64,000 bases of DNA from Fuerstiella marisgermanici. GTDB taxonomy: Bacteria > Planctomycetota > Planctomycetia > Planctomycetales > Planctomycetaceae. Made by a program: the position numbers and the translations under genes. This document shows, one piece after another, positions 37,846 to 47,414 of this stretch. Under the pieces are notes generated by a model, which did no database searches, had not been told where the DNA came from, and worked only from the letters and a program-made list of their open reading frames with translations. The DNA lies in NCBI RefSeq assembly GCF_001983935.1, contig NZ_CP017641.1, positions 3,534,001-3,598,000 on the forward strand, read 5' to 3'. The stretch's first letter is position 1. Each line of letters begins with the position of its first letter.

Positions 37846-38583
37846 ATGAACACCGCAGATTCTAGCAGTCCCCCCTTCCCTGAAATCTCGAACGTTGGCA
37901 CACGCCCTTCGACAGATACAGAAAAGAACAGCATCCACGGGTCGGGATTGCTGCTGGCAGACGGCAACAAGCTGAATACGGAAGCCATCGCATGGAGTCT
38001 GTCAGCTTATGGCGGTTTTCAGGACATTCAATCAACATCGCAGGCTCAGGAGGTATTGTCAGCCATCCGGACGAAACGCCCTTCTGTCGTGCTGCTGGGA
38101 GAACGCATCGTCACCGAAGGGGTGCGAGAAATTCTGTCTGAGTTGGCTGTGCGAATGGGCGAAACCAAGGTTGTCGTGTTTGCAGATGAACTCACCGATC
38201 GCCAGATCGATCTTGTCGTTCATAACCGGGTCACCGGGCTGTTGTCGCGTCAGGATTCGATGAGAAATCTAAATGAACAGTTGTTGCGAATTGCGAATGG
38301 CACCCCCGTACTGTCCCCATTCCTGAAGGAACGCGTGGAACTTACCCGAGATGGCCAGTTTCGCTGCATCGCGAGTGCTCATCTGAAGAAGCTCACCGAT
38401 CGTCAGTGGGATGTGCTGTTGCGAATTGCGGAAGGGCGTCGCGTATCCGAAGTCGCGCTTGATCTTTCCATCAGTGCCAAAGCGGTTGAGAGCCACAAGT
38501 ACCGAATCATGAAAACGATCGGCGCATCCGATCGTGTGGGACTGTGCCGCTGGGCGATTCGCGAAGGCTTGATCGAAGCGTAA
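37846..38583 (+). CDS. NarL/FixJ-type DNA-binding regulator with degenerate receiver
   Basis: 245 residues. After an unstructured 30-residue N-terminus, residues about 34-155 keep the receiver fold (LLLADGNKLNTEAIAWSL at its start) but the phosphorylation site is lost: the Asp-bearing strand reads VVLLGERI with Gly in place of Asp, the paired acidic residues are reduced, and the conserved Lys is absent (LLSRQDS). The C-terminal region (about 180-245) is a normal LuxR helix-turn-helix with LTDRQWDVLLRIAEG and SAKAVESHKYRIMKTIGASDRVGL. Its activity is thus probably set by a ligand, partner or expression level and not by a histidine kinase. Its targets are unknown; it lies next to the export locus, whose genes run toward it. 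Confidence 0.85.
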   Translation: MNTADSSSPPFPEISNVGTRPSTDTEKNSIHGSGLLLADGNKLNTEAIAWSLSAYGGFQDIQSTSQAQEVLSAIRTKRPSVVLLGERIVTEGVREILSELAVRMGETKVVVFADELTDRQIDLVVHNRVTGLLSRQDSMRNLNEQLLRIANGTPVLSPFLKERVELTRDGQFRCIASAHLKKLTDRQWDVLLRIAEGRRVSEVALDLSISAKAVESHKYRIMKTIGASDRVGLCRWAIREGLIEA

Positions 38584-38602
38584 TTCCGTCAACCATCGCC
38601 AG

Positions 38603-40759
38603 CTAAAACGTCTGCCGAAAGTACCGCAGAAGACGCTGAAGAAGCGAAGCGGATTGCACTTCGATTCGAACGCGCCCAGTGCTGTACAGGGCAGGCGGAG
38701 CTTGGTTCTCGACTAAATCCAGTTGACCGCTTACTGCATAGGTAATGTCGGCTGGGCGCACAACGTCGGCTTCTGCACGCCCGTTCACGAAACCGGCAAT
38801 CGCCAACGAAACTGGCAATTCTTCTGACGGCAGGCTCACGACCGACTTCAGTGTTCCGGAAGTCCTTGTCGTTGCGGATCCGGTCGGCAGGAAGTCGAAG
38901 CGTTGCCCCGATTCTAGAAGCTGCACTTTGTCTTCGCCGACAGCGATCAGCAATCGCACGTCACGTCGATCGCCTGCGAAACCCAATAACGTACCTCGCG
39001 GAAGCCACGCCGCCGAGTTTTCTGGATCCAGTGGATTGCCATGCCACAGTTGAGGCAGCCGGTTTTCTAGCTGCACGGGAACGCGTGGCGGCGGCAACAA
39101 CACGCCCGATGTCGGTGCTGCGACTGTTAGCTTATGCAGCTCTGTGCGGAATTGCCGTTCGCGTTGCTCGGCCGTTGACAGACTTTCGCGAAGCTGAGGC
39201 AGTAATTCCGACGACGCCATTTCCGGATCGCTGCGCAAAGCGTTGAGCTGCAGTTGCAGATCGTTGACGGCCGCCGTCAATTCCATGCCGCGTTGATTCA
39301 GTTCGTTGTTGCTGAGCGTCGCGACCGGCTGACTTGCCTGCAAACGGTCACCATACCGAATAGACGTTTGCAGTTGCCCCGGCAGGGGCGTAAACACGGG
39401 CTGTGAGGTCGGCTGCACAAACGCCGGGGCCACCACGGATTGCGGCAACGGGATCAGCAAACCGCCGACAATCAAGATACAGCAGGCTACGATGCGGAGT
39501 CGCGTCCCTGCCGGATTTCCGTTGTGCTGTGCCGCGTCCTTCACAACGCCGCGAACCTGCATGACAAACAACAGCACCGGAACACCGATGAAACCGACCA
39601 AAATTGCCAGCGATAACGCCGCCCCCAAAAATTGCACACGCCATTCTGCCGCGAGGCTATCGATAAGCTGCAGAATGACCAACGTCAGCAGCATTCGATA
39701 TAGGCTCGACAGAATCCCGTACGCCAGCAGTTGCCAGCGTCGGTAGCCATTCGGTTGTTGGATCACTGAACGCCCCGTCAACACCTTCAACAACGCGGCC
39801 CGAACGGTTGCGGATGATTGCTGAGCCAGGTTCGGGATGCCAAGCCAGTCCGTCAGCAGATAGTAACCGTCAAATCGCAGCAACGGGTTTCCATTAAACA
39901 GCAATGTGTTGGCGCTGCAGACCAGCATTGTATTCAGCAACAGAAACCGCATTGGCCCCGGTTCGGCATTCCACCACAACAGAGTGCAAACGGCGGCGAT
40001 GGCGAGTTCCACAAACAGGCCTGCCGCTGTAATCAGCATGCGTTGCCGCCGAGGCAGCAGCCAACTGTCTGTGACGTTCGTGTACAACACCGGCGTGAAT
40101 ACCATCAGCATGACGCCGCATTCGTTGCATTCCGCTCCGAAGTACCTCGCGGTAAACGCATGGCCCGCTTCGTGCAGCAGCTTGACGACGACAAAGATCA
40201 CCAGCAGCGCTGCCAGATTCTGAGGACCCAAAAACTGCGACATGCTTGGCAATTGTCGAGTCACCTCACCAAACCGCAGCACAACCATAGCAGTCGCCGC
40301 TACCATCAGGCCGACGCAGCACCGAATCACCAGCGGTTGAAACAGTGGCACCGCGAACGGCATCACGGAATCAATGACGGGCGTGGGATTTAGCAGCTTG
40401 ATTCGCAACCGAAGAACCGACAGCGCGGCTCGAAGCATCTTTCCGAACCATGACGTCGCTCGCGGCTGGGAAAGACGAGTTCCGTCTTCGCCGCCGGTTT
40501 GCCGAATCAGCTGATGGCTGGCAAGAGTTCGAATGAATTGAGCAAAGTCTTCCGCCGTCAGACCAGCCGATGGGCAAATTCGTTTCACGGCGGCCAGCAA
40601 TTCAGACACCTGTCGTCGACCGTCCAGCAGGTTAAGAATGTGGTACTCGGTGTCTTCCAAATGAGCGTACTGCAATGTCAGCGGATCTTTCACGATCCAC
40701 CCGCCAGCATCATGCGGCGCGATCTGCAAATCAGACCGTTTGACCCACGAAAACGTCAC
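38603..40759 (-). CDS. PqqD-like / M50 metallopeptidase-like / HlyD hybrid membrane protein
   Basis: 718 residues. Residues about 20-90 look like a PqqD-type peptide-binding domain (LEDTEYHILNLLDGRRQVSEL). A multi-span membrane region (about 130-450) carries the M50 site-2-protease motif HEAGH (196-200) and a later LLRFDGYYLLTD segment that matches the Asp-containing third motif of the family. The C-terminal part (about 450-700) is a periplasmic adaptor: a short coiled coil flanked by lipoyl-like halves (PGQLQTSIRYGDRLQASQPVATL and VAAPTSGVLLPP). This architecture joins a possible intramembrane protease or pore to an HlyD adaptor. It is last in a co-directional set of three export genes. Whether it cleaves its substrate is unknown. 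Confidence 0.82.
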   Translation of the reverse strand: MTFSWVKRSDLQIAPHDAGGWIVKDPLTLQYAHLEDTEYHILNLLDGRRQVSELLAAVKRICPSAGLTAEDFAQFIRTLASHQLIRQTGGEDGTRLSQPRATSWFGKMLRAALSVLRLRIKLLNPTPVIDSVMPFAVPLFQPLVIRCCVGLMVAATAMVVLRFGEVTRQLPSMSQFLGPQNLAALLVIFVVVKLLHEAGHAFTARYFGAECNECGVMLMVFTPVLYTNVTDSWLLPRRQRMLITAAGLFVELAIAAVCTLLWWNAEPGPMRFLLLNTMLVCSANTLLFNGNPLLRFDGYYLLTDWLGIPNLAQQSSATVRAALLKVLTGRSVIQQPNGYRRWQLLAYGILSSLYRMLLTLVILQLIDSLAAEWRVQFLGAALSLAILVGFIGVPVLLFVMQVRGVVKDAAQHNGNPAGTRLRIVACCILIVGGLLIPLPQSVVAPAFVQPTSQPVFTPLPGQLQTSIRYGDRLQASQPVATLSNNELNQRGMELTAAVNDLQLQLNALRSDPEMASSELLPQLRESLSTAEQRERQFRTELHKLTVAAPTSGVLLPPPRVPVQLENRLPQLWHGNPLDPENSAAWLPRGTLLGFAGDRRDVRLLIAVGEDKVQLLESGQRFDFLPTGSATTRTSGTLKSVVSLPSEELPVSLAIAGFVNGRAEADVVRPADITYAVSGQLDLVENQAPPALYSTGRVRIEVQSASLLQRLLRYFRQTF

Positions 40760-40816
40760 GCTACCACCCCGTGGTTAAAACTGAAATGGCTGAAGTTGCA
40801 GTGTGGAGGTGGAAGG

Positions 40817-40932
40817 AACCACGGATGGACACGAGTGAACACGGATAATCGTAGAAAAGAGAACCTGCAAGGTGCAGAGTGACCGCGGAAGTCGCTCGTG
40901 AAATCCGTGTTCATCTGTGTCCTTTCGTGGTT
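40817..40932. repeat. Long imperfect inverted repeat (30-bp arms)
   Basis: Arms AACCACGGATGGACACGAG... (40817-40846) and ...CATCTGTGTCCTTTCGTGGTT (40903-40932) complement each other at about 26 of 30 positions, separated by 56 bp. The CCACGGATGNACACGGAT type motif is, to my knowledge, a widespread dispersed repeat in planctomycete and related genomes. It lies between the M50-HlyD and HlyD genes. Confidence 0.8.
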
Positions 40933-40941
40933 CTAAAGAAC

Positions 40942-42102
40942 TCACTCAATCGTCAACGTCCCCTTTAAACCTGGCAGCACAATCTGATCGGGATTTTCAA
41001 AATCGGCCCAAAAACGCACCTGTTGATTCACCGGGTCCACTTCGCTGCTCACGAATGCAACCTTTCCGGTCACTCGCTTCGTGCCTGCGCCCGTCATCAC
41101 TTCGATGGCCACGGAACGTCCAACCAGAGGCGTCGCGGTTGCCTTCAGCGGAAGAAACCCTTCGGCTCGCAGCGTGCCAAGATCAATCATCCGAAACACC
41201 GGCGCTCCGATTGGAACCCATTCACCGACCTGAGCCTTCAACTCCACCACGCTGCCGTAGAACGGAGCGCGGACGTTGCGGTGTTCCAGTTTTAATTCAG
41301 CCAGCGCGACTTCATTGATCTGTAGATTCTCGCTCACTTTTGCCACAACCAGGCGGTGCTTTTCCTGCTTTAGTAACGCGTCATAGCGGCGGATCTCATC
41401 ATTCTTCTGGTCAATCGACGCCTGTTCGGCCTCAGGCTTCAGTCGCTTTGTGCGAGCGTCGTCCATCGCTTTGGCGATTTCGAGTTTCCCCTGCTCCAGC
41501 GACGTTCTTAGCCGATCGATTTGTGATTCCGACACGCTGCCCTTGAAAGAACGGCGAGCGTTCTCGGCGCGTTCCAATTCCAGTTGACGAAGCTGAGTCT
41601 CGGCGTCGGCGATCCGCTTGTCCACATCGCTGTCGGCTTCAATCTTTGAAATTTTCAGAGCCACTTCGGACACGCGTCGAGCAGACTCGGCATGCGCCAA
41701 TTGAGCGGCCGCTGTTTCCACGGCGTGTCCGTTTTCTGACGCCATCGTCGCCATTTGCAGGTTCAGCATCGCTGCCTTCAAACCCAACTGTTGCTGTTCG
41801 TTTTCGAGCACAGCCAGAACGTCACCCGCTTTGACGGACGCGCCTTCAGATACCGACAATTTCGCCAGCACGCCAGCATCGCGAACGGGGACGTCCGCCT
41901 GTCTAACTAGGCGAATCGTCACCTGAGCCGTCAGTGGCGCATCCGGCTTGGTGTCTGGCTGCGGTTCGTCGGCCATTGCGTGGATTGCCGTCAATGCCAG
42001 CAGAATCAACGGCGTCATCAGTGCACTCACTGACAGACCGTGAAGAGTTTTCCCCACACTGGCGAACGGGATTGAACGCCGAAAGTACCGTTCAATAATC
42101 AT
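40942..42102 (-). CDS. HlyD-family periplasmic adaptor (membrane fusion protein)
   Basis: 386 residues from ATG 42102 (MIIERYFRRSIPF). The frame is open to 42180, which would overlap the GAF-HlyD gene by 55 bp; the later start leaves a 23-bp gap and is preferred. One N-terminal membrane span or signal segment (ALMTPLILLALTAIHAMA) is followed by the classical adaptor order: first lipoyl half (GVLAKLSVSEGASVKAGDVLAVLE), a coiled coil of about 160 residues rich in Ala/Glu/Arg/Lys, second lipoyl half (HRNVRAPFYGSVVELKAQVGEWV) and a beta barrel ending PGLKGTLTIE. It would bridge an inner-membrane transporter and a TolC-like channel in the periplasm. Confidence 0.88.
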   Translation of the reverse strand: MIIERYFRRSIPFASVGKTLHGLSVSALMTPLILLALTAIHAMADEPQPDTKPDAPLTAQVTIRLVRQADVPVRDAGVLAKLSVSEGASVKAGDVLAVLENEQQQLGLKAAMLNLQMATMASENGHAVETAAAQLAHAESARRVSEVALKISKIEADSDVDKRIADAETQLRQLELERAENARRSFKGSVSESQIDRLRTSLEQGKLEIAKAMDDARTKRLKPEAEQASIDQKNDEIRRYDALLKQEKHRLVVAKVSENLQINEVALAELKLEHRNVRAPFYGSVVELKAQVGEWVPIGAPVFRMIDLGTLRAEGFLPLKATATPLVGRSVAIEVMTGAGTKRVTGKVAFVSSEVDPVNQQVRFWADFENPDQIVLPGLKGTLTIE

Positions 42103-42125
42103 ACTGGTTGCCTTGCCGATTGCCG

Positions 42126-44048
42126 CTAGAACCACGCGAACTGAAGCTGATGCCAGAATTCTATCACTTCGCGAAACCAAACGAACCCCAACGAACGTTT
42201 GCCGCAGTCGATGAACGCCGATGCCGACTCGCCTGACCGCAAATCAACATTGGAAAGCGAATCCAGCTCGGCTGTCGCTCGACAAACAATGCGACCATCG
42301 ATCACCTGAAACGCATCATCGATTGAGCCTAGTGTCGCTGTCAGTGTTTGATCCGGTGCGGCTTTCAACATAAACCGAACCGCAGGCGCGTCCTCCACCG
42401 AAGACACTCGTTCACGCACATACGCAGCAAGGTGATCCGGGATTGTCAGTTCCAGCTGCCACTGAGTATCGGCCGGGACAATTTCCAACAGCAACTGACC
42501 TCGCTGCACCGGCCGCGACATCAGCTCACGCAGCGGGTCTTTGCGGAACACGGTCCCTGAAAAAGGAGCGACGACGTTCAACGAATCTATCTGATTCTGC
42601 AGCAGCCTGAGTAGTTCTCGCAGGTGTTTCATTCGCTGTTCAAGCCGCTGCTCGGTGCCGCTTAGTTCCGGTTGCGAATCCGTAATGCGTTGAGCCCTCA
42701 CTGCGGTCAGTTCCGCCGCGGCCGAATCGTATTCGCCCTGGATGCGCTGTAGTTCGAGTTCCAGATCGGCATTCGTCATCCGCAGCAAGATATCGCCGGA
42801 CAAAACGGAAGCTTCGTTTTCGAACAACACCACAGCGATCGTTCCGTTCTCTGGCGCGAAGATTCGTTGCCGATCGGGCGAAGTAATCTGACCTGGCACC
42901 TCAACTTCAAACCGCGCCGGAATGAATGCAAGAGCCAGCATCAGCACCGCCACCATTGTGGCCCAACGTGCCGCCCGACTGTTCAGAATTGTCGAACCGA
43001 AAATGCGGGACGAAGTTCGGCACCAACGCAGCAGGCCGTTCGACGCGATTTCTCGAAATTGCTCAACCAGCCCTTCATCCGGCTGGGATTGCTCTTCGAA
43101 AAGTTCCACACTGATGGCTGCAAACGGCGAAGGTTGATTGGCAGCGTCCGAACGGTGCAGCTTCAGAATTCGCATCATCGACGTCGGATTTATGGCGGCC
43201 GTTTCTGCGTCCGCGGATACGGTTGGCGGCGACGTCCAGGATGCGAATTCGTCCGAGGCAGCCAGTGATTCGATCTGTCGAACAGTTTCGGAATATCGGT
43301 TGACATCACGCACGCCCGTGGCCGCCCGCATCTTCCAGCGGCCGCTTTGGTTGGTGAGCACCGAAATTCGACAATCGCCAAAGACCGCGACGCCGTCCTG
43401 AGCAACAAGCGACGCAGCCTCAGCAAGCGACGTCGCTCGCTGCAATCGTGTCGCCAGGCCGGTCAACGCTGCCTGTCGCTGCAATCGGTCTTCTGCGCCG
43501 GACAGCTCGTGACGGCCAACGTATCGAGCCAGCACGTCAACAACAACGCGGCAGGCTTCGATAAAGCTCGATTCGGGTACGTTCAACCCATTAAAACGAA
43601 CCTGCAGCACGCAGGCCACAGACACCGCTAATGGGCTGGCAACCAGCAGAGACTTCTCAGCCATTCCAGCAGTCGTGCCGTGATCGGTGCTGGTCGAATC
43701 AAAAATCGCGTGTCCCGATTCCGCCAGTCCGTGCAGCTTCTCTGCCAAACCAGCATCATCTTCCACCGCCTGTTTGTCCTCGTCTACCGTTGCCGACGTC
43801 AGCCGTTCGGCAGAATTTTGACGTCGCAACCAAACGCAAACACGGCTCCGATCTGCCAGCGGACCAACGCACGCTTCCGTCAGTCGATGTAACTCCGACA
43901 GCGCAGCATCCGCCATCGCGGCCGTTTCCAGTCGCTGCAACGCCGCTTCAAAATTGTGCAGCCACGTATCCGTCATCGATTCGGTTGCTGATTGTGGCGA
44001 ACAGGAATCGCTGGAACGCATATCAGAATCAGGATGATACGACGACAC
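42126..44048 (-). CDS. GAF-domain / HlyD hybrid membrane fusion protein
   Basis: 640 residues. The N-terminal 350 residues are cytoplasmic and look like two weakly conserved GAF domains (about 30-190 and 195-345; LETAAMADAALSELHRLT and LQRATSLAEAASLV are typical helices at the start of GAF units). A single membrane span follows (about 356-376, MVAVLMLALAFIPA), then an HlyD adaptor: lipoyl half (PGQITSPDRQRIFAPENGTI), a short coiled coil, second lipoyl half (VVAPFSGTVFRKDPL) and a beta barrel. This puts a small-molecule sensor in the cytoplasm on the same chain as the periplasmic adaptor, so export could be gated by a cytoplasmic ligand. It is the first gene of the three-gene set and 23 bp before the next one. 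Confidence 0.84.
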   Translation of the reverse strand: MSSYHPDSDMRSSDSCSPQSATESMTDTWLHNFEAALQRLETAAMADAALSELHRLTEACVGPLADRSRVCVWLRRQNSAERLTSATVDEDKQAVEDDAGLAEKLHGLAESGHAIFDSTSTDHGTTAGMAEKSLLVASPLAVSVACVLQVRFNGLNVPESSFIEACRVVVDVLARYVGRHELSGAEDRLQRQAALTGLATRLQRATSLAEAASLVAQDGVAVFGDCRISVLTNQSGRWKMRAATGVRDVNRYSETVRQIESLAASDEFASWTSPPTVSADAETAAINPTSMMRILKLHRSDAANQPSPFAAISVELFEEQSQPDEGLVEQFREIASNGLLRWCRTSSRIFGSTILNSRAARWATMVAVLMLALAFIPARFEVEVPGQITSPDRQRIFAPENGTIAVVLFENEASVLSGDILLRMTNADLELELQRIQGEYDSAAAELTAVRAQRITDSQPELSGTEQRLEQRMKHLRELLRLLQNQIDSLNVVAPFSGTVFRKDPLRELMSRPVQRGQLLLEIVPADTQWQLELTIPDHLAAYVRERVSSVEDAPAVRFMLKAAPDQTLTATLGSIDDAFQVIDGRIVCRATAELDSLSNVDLRSGESASAFIDCGKRSLGFVWFREVIEFWHQLQFAWF

Positions 44049-44299
44049 TCGAAAAAGAACCGACCAAACCAGGTCGGCTTTTTCAAAAAGCTGAGGTTCT
44101 CTTCCACAGATTCTGCGGCAGTCTCACAATTATCAAGTGCGGGGGTTGAACAGTCAGCGCACCCGTGGAAGCTGAGTACTCAACGCGCTCCCCCCCGCAC
44201 ACAAAGCCAGATTGCGTTTCCAAAGCCTGCTGAATGATTACAATCGCGAGGCGACTTGATGTTTTTCTTTTGGCGAATCAATGCACACAAGGGGCAACG

Positions 44300-44686
44300 A
44301 TGAGTGATTTGAATACGAAGCACAATCGAGCTGTTTGGATGGACATTCCTGTGGCAGACCTGGGTCGAGCCAGAGAGTTCTATGCTGCAGTGCTGGACAT
44401 CAATGTCGCGCGGGAGAAATTTGGAGACGTTGAGTTTTGTGTATTGGAACACGATTCCGGGAACGGTGGTTGTCTCGTTGTGGACGCCGACGCAATTTCA
44501 TCAGAACGTGGGATTCTCGTGTACCTTAACGCAGATGGCCGCATCAAAGATGCGGTCGCCAAGGTGGAGACACACGGCGGAAAGATTGTCGAGCTGGTTC
44601 ATTCAATCGGACCGCACGGTTTTCGAGCTCTGATTGTCGACAGCGAAGGAAATCGTGTCGCCCTCCATTCGAACACCGACACTTAA
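44300..44686 (+). CDS. VOC (glyoxalase/bleomycin-resistance) family protein
   Basis: 128 residues from ATG 44300, with AAGGGG about 5 bp upstream; the frame is open earlier but the extra part has no family similarity. It shows the paired beta-alpha-beta-beta-beta modules of the vicinal oxygen chelate fold: VWMDIPVADLGRAREFYAAVLD at the start and HSIGPHGFRALIVDSEGNRVALH at the end. Such short one-domain proteins work as dimers and are often lyases, dioxygenases or binding proteins; the substrate is not predictable. It is a single gene lying between the export adaptor genes and the TolC-like gene, on the TolC strand, and is probably unrelated to export. Confidence 0.85.
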   Translation: MSDLNTKHNRAVWMDIPVADLGRAREFYAAVLDINVAREKFGDVEFCVLEHDSGNGGCLVVDADAISSERGILVYLNADGRIKDAVAKVETHGGKIVELVHSIGPHGFRALIVDSEGNRVALHSNTDT

Positions 44687-45038
44687 GAACAACGACTTTT
44701 TGAGAACGCCTTGTGAATAAACACCGCAGCAGGCCGGGCCGCTGGGAAACGGGGGAGAGGCTGTCTGCTTATTGCGAATGAGGTCACATGGAATGCGCGG
44801 CACTCGCTGGGGCCGACAGTCAGCTGCGGACCTGGCCTGAAAATGGGATTGGTCCGGTCAGGTAGAATCTGCGGGCTGAATCGGCTGTCCGCAATGTGGT
44901 GCGTGAATAACCGCACCGACGGGAGCAATCAGCAGGACAGGGCACACCGCACAACCGTCATGTGCCGAAGATCAGGACTGTCCGGTCTCTTAAGACCGCA
45001 AGAACGCCCTGACTTCACTTCCGTTCGTGACCAACTTC
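44687..45038. other. Intergenic region upstream of the TolC-like gene
   Basis: About 350 bp with no gene. A small perfect hairpin CGGTCT-CTTA-AGACCG lies at about 44983-44998, 40 bp before the TolC-like start, and may act on the leader. The promoter of the TolC-like gene must lie here. Confidence 0.45.
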
Positions 45039-47213
45039 ATGAGCCACCACTGTCACCAAACTGCTGAGCTGCGCGAGCGAACACTCGCCCGGAACGTCGT
45101 TTGGCCACGGCGGACTGTGCGGCGGGCTCGATGCGTGGCCTGGCTGGCCGTCGCAAACAGCCTGTTGCTGCTGGTTGCGGCGTGCGGCTGTCGGTCAGGC
45201 GAAACGTGGCGTGAGACCGTCGGAAACGACACCAGTTGCATCGACAACATCGTATGCAAAGTCGAACACCCGGTGGCGGAAGTGCATCCCGTCGCGTGGT
45301 CTGACGCTCCGGTCACATTGCGGCAGCGAGCGGATCTTGAGGCTATCGAATATCGCGACATGTCGCTGGACGAAATCCTGCAGATCGCACTACAGAACTC
45401 TGATGTGCTGCGAGAACTTGGCGGAACGGTCTTAAGCAACCCGGCCGCTATCCGATCGCGGCTAACGGGAAAGCTGGCGTTGAGTGATCCACGCTTCAGC
45501 CCCGAAGCCGCTCTTTCCGCCTTCGATGCTCAACTCAAAGCGGCCGCGTTCTTCAGCAACAACGATCAACTCTACAACAATCCGTTCTTCGCCGGCGGCA
45601 TCAATAGGTTTCAGCAGGATCTGGCCGAATACGAACTGGAACTGGGAAAGATCACAGCCACCGGTTCTAAATTCGCGCTGCGATCTATTTCGTTGTACGA
45701 CGCCAACAACGCACCAGGAAATACGTTTCCGAGTGCATGGAACACGTATGTCGAAGGCGAAGTTCGTAAACCGCTGCTGCAAGGAGGCGGCCTGCAATTC
45801 AATCAGATTGCGGGACCAGGCAGTCGCCCCGGCGTGTACAACGGCGTGATGTTGGCCAAAGTCAGCGCCGACATGACTCAAACCGATTTCGAAACATCTG
45901 TTCGAGATTATGTGAATGACGTCACCAATGCGTACTGGGATTTGTACTTCGCCTATCGAGACCTCGACGCGCGCAGCCGCGCGATGAAGCTGTCGCTTGA
46001 AGCGTGGAACCGCATTAAGGCTCGTGCCGAAAGCGATCTGGAATCCGGCGCGGCAGAAGCATTGGCTCGCGAACAGTATTATCGCTTCAAGGCCGACGTG
46101 GACGAAGCCATAACCGGACGAATCAGTCGAGGAACTCGCACCGGCAGCGGCAGCACCGGAGGAACTCTGGAAGCGTCGGGAGGTGTGCAAACTACAGAAC
46201 GCCGCTTGCGACTTTTGATCGGTATGCAGATTTCAGACGGGCAAATGATTCGTCCGTCTGACGAACCGCTGGAAGCGGATATCGTGTTCGACTGGGACAT
46301 CGTGCAACAGGATGCTCTGAAGCTGCGACCGGAATTGCGAAAGCAGCAGATGCTGGTGCGTCGTCGCGAAATGGAATTGCTCGCCGCCAGGAACTTTCTC
46401 AATCCACGTTTGGATGCAGTCGGCCGCTATCGATTTCGCGGCTTCGGTGACGACCTGCTAAAGCAGGGAAACAGTTCCAGCGTTCCAGCATCGTCGATTG
46501 GCAACATGCTGGACGGCGATCAGCAGGAATGGTTTGTGGGCTTCGAATACGAAGTTCCGATCGGTTACCGCAAAGGACATCTGGCCGTTTCGAATGCCGA
46601 ACTTTACCTCACCCGAGAAAAGATCGTTCAACGCGAACAGCAGCGTGAGGTCATTCATAATCTGACCAACGCCATCGCGGATGCGTCGCGAGCGTACGAG
46701 GCCTGCCAGAACAGCCTCAACCGTTACCTCGCCGCAAAAGAAGTTCTCGCCGCCTATGAAGCTCAGGACGACGAAGACATTGATATCGAAGTCGATCATC
46801 TGCTGGACGCTCAACGCCGAACCGTGGAGGCCGAGTTGCGATACTTTCGAGCTCGCACAGAATACGCGGTGGCTTTGAAAAACGTCCATCTGGAAAAAGG
46901 TTCGCTGCTGTCCTATCACAACCTGTTTATCTTCGAACATCAGTCGCGAGTAGCGGCGGACACAGGCGTGATTGCAGAAACCGTTGCGACCGCATACGAC
47001 GGCAACAAGCGTGAGACAACTTCGGATTCGGCTGATGTGACGGCCAGTGTCGGCGATCAAAGTACGACGGCTGCAACAACGGCAACTGTTTCCGAAAGCC
47101 ACAGCACCGCGCCGCGAATCGCTCCCGCCGTCGAACCGATCGACGCCGGCACTGCCAAGCCAGCCACGTCGAACCCGTTCGCTCAAGCCGATGGACCGGT
47201 GCCAACGTTCTGA
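45039..47213 (+). CDS. TolC-family outer-membrane efflux protein (lipoprotein)
   Basis: 724 residues from ATG 45039; a GTG at 45027 is an alternative. The N-terminus has a hydrophobic signal (AVANSLLLLVAACGCRSG) with a lipobox-like VAAC, so it may be lipid-modified. Two outer-membrane-factor repeats follow, seen by the typical TolC phrases: ISLDEILQIALQNS-type opening (SLDEILQIALQNSDVL), DYVNDVTNAYWDLYFAYRDLDARSRAM, and in the second half RPELRKQQMLVRRREMELLAARNFLNPRLDAVGRY, ending with ALKNVHLEKGSLL. The protein is longer than TolC by a Thr/Ala-rich tail of 80 residues. It would form the trimeric channel for the divergent GAF-HlyD/HlyD/M50-HlyD genes. Confidence 0.88.
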   Translation: MSHHCHQTAELRERTLARNVVWPRRTVRRARCVAWLAVANSLLLLVAACGCRSGETWRETVGNDTSCIDNIVCKVEHPVAEVHPVAWSDAPVTLRQRADLEAIEYRDMSLDEILQIALQNSDVLRELGGTVLSNPAAIRSRLTGKLALSDPRFSPEAALSAFDAQLKAAAFFSNNDQLYNNPFFAGGINRFQQDLAEYELELGKITATGSKFALRSISLYDANNAPGNTFPSAWNTYVEGEVRKPLLQGGGLQFNQIAGPGSRPGVYNGVMLAKVSADMTQTDFETSVRDYVNDVTNAYWDLYFAYRDLDARSRAMKLSLEAWNRIKARAESDLESGAAEALAREQYYRFKADVDEAITGRISRGTRTGSGSTGGTLEASGGVQTTERRLRLLIGMQISDGQMIRPSDEPLEADIVFDWDIVQQDALKLRPELRKQQMLVRRREMELLAARNFLNPRLDAVGRYRFRGFGDDLLKQGNSSSVPASSIGNMLDGDQQEWFVGFEYEVPIGYRKGHLAVSNAELYLTREKIVQREQQREVIHNLTNAIADASRAYEACQNSLNRYLAAKEVLAAYEAQDDEDIDIEVDHLLDAQRRTVEAELRYFRARTEYAVALKNVHLEKGSLLSYHNLFIFEHQSRVAADTGVIAETVATAYDGNKRETTSDSADVTASVGDQSTTAATTATVSESHSTAPRIAPAVEPIDAGTAKPATSNPFAQADGPVPTF

Positions 47214-47414
47214 GGTGACCGCGTCGGTTGTGATCACTCGCGCGGGCCGCGAGGCTCATGACCACGCCTCGAAGGATGCTGCCCCCCCCCCAACGAAGCG
47301 TCCGGGGGAGGTCGAACGAGCAACGCAATGTTCGGGAGGCGGCCGTGCGAGCGGGGAGCATGCCAGTAAAGCGTGCTTTCAACGTGCCATCCGCCCTCCC
47401 CCGATCTTGCTTCG

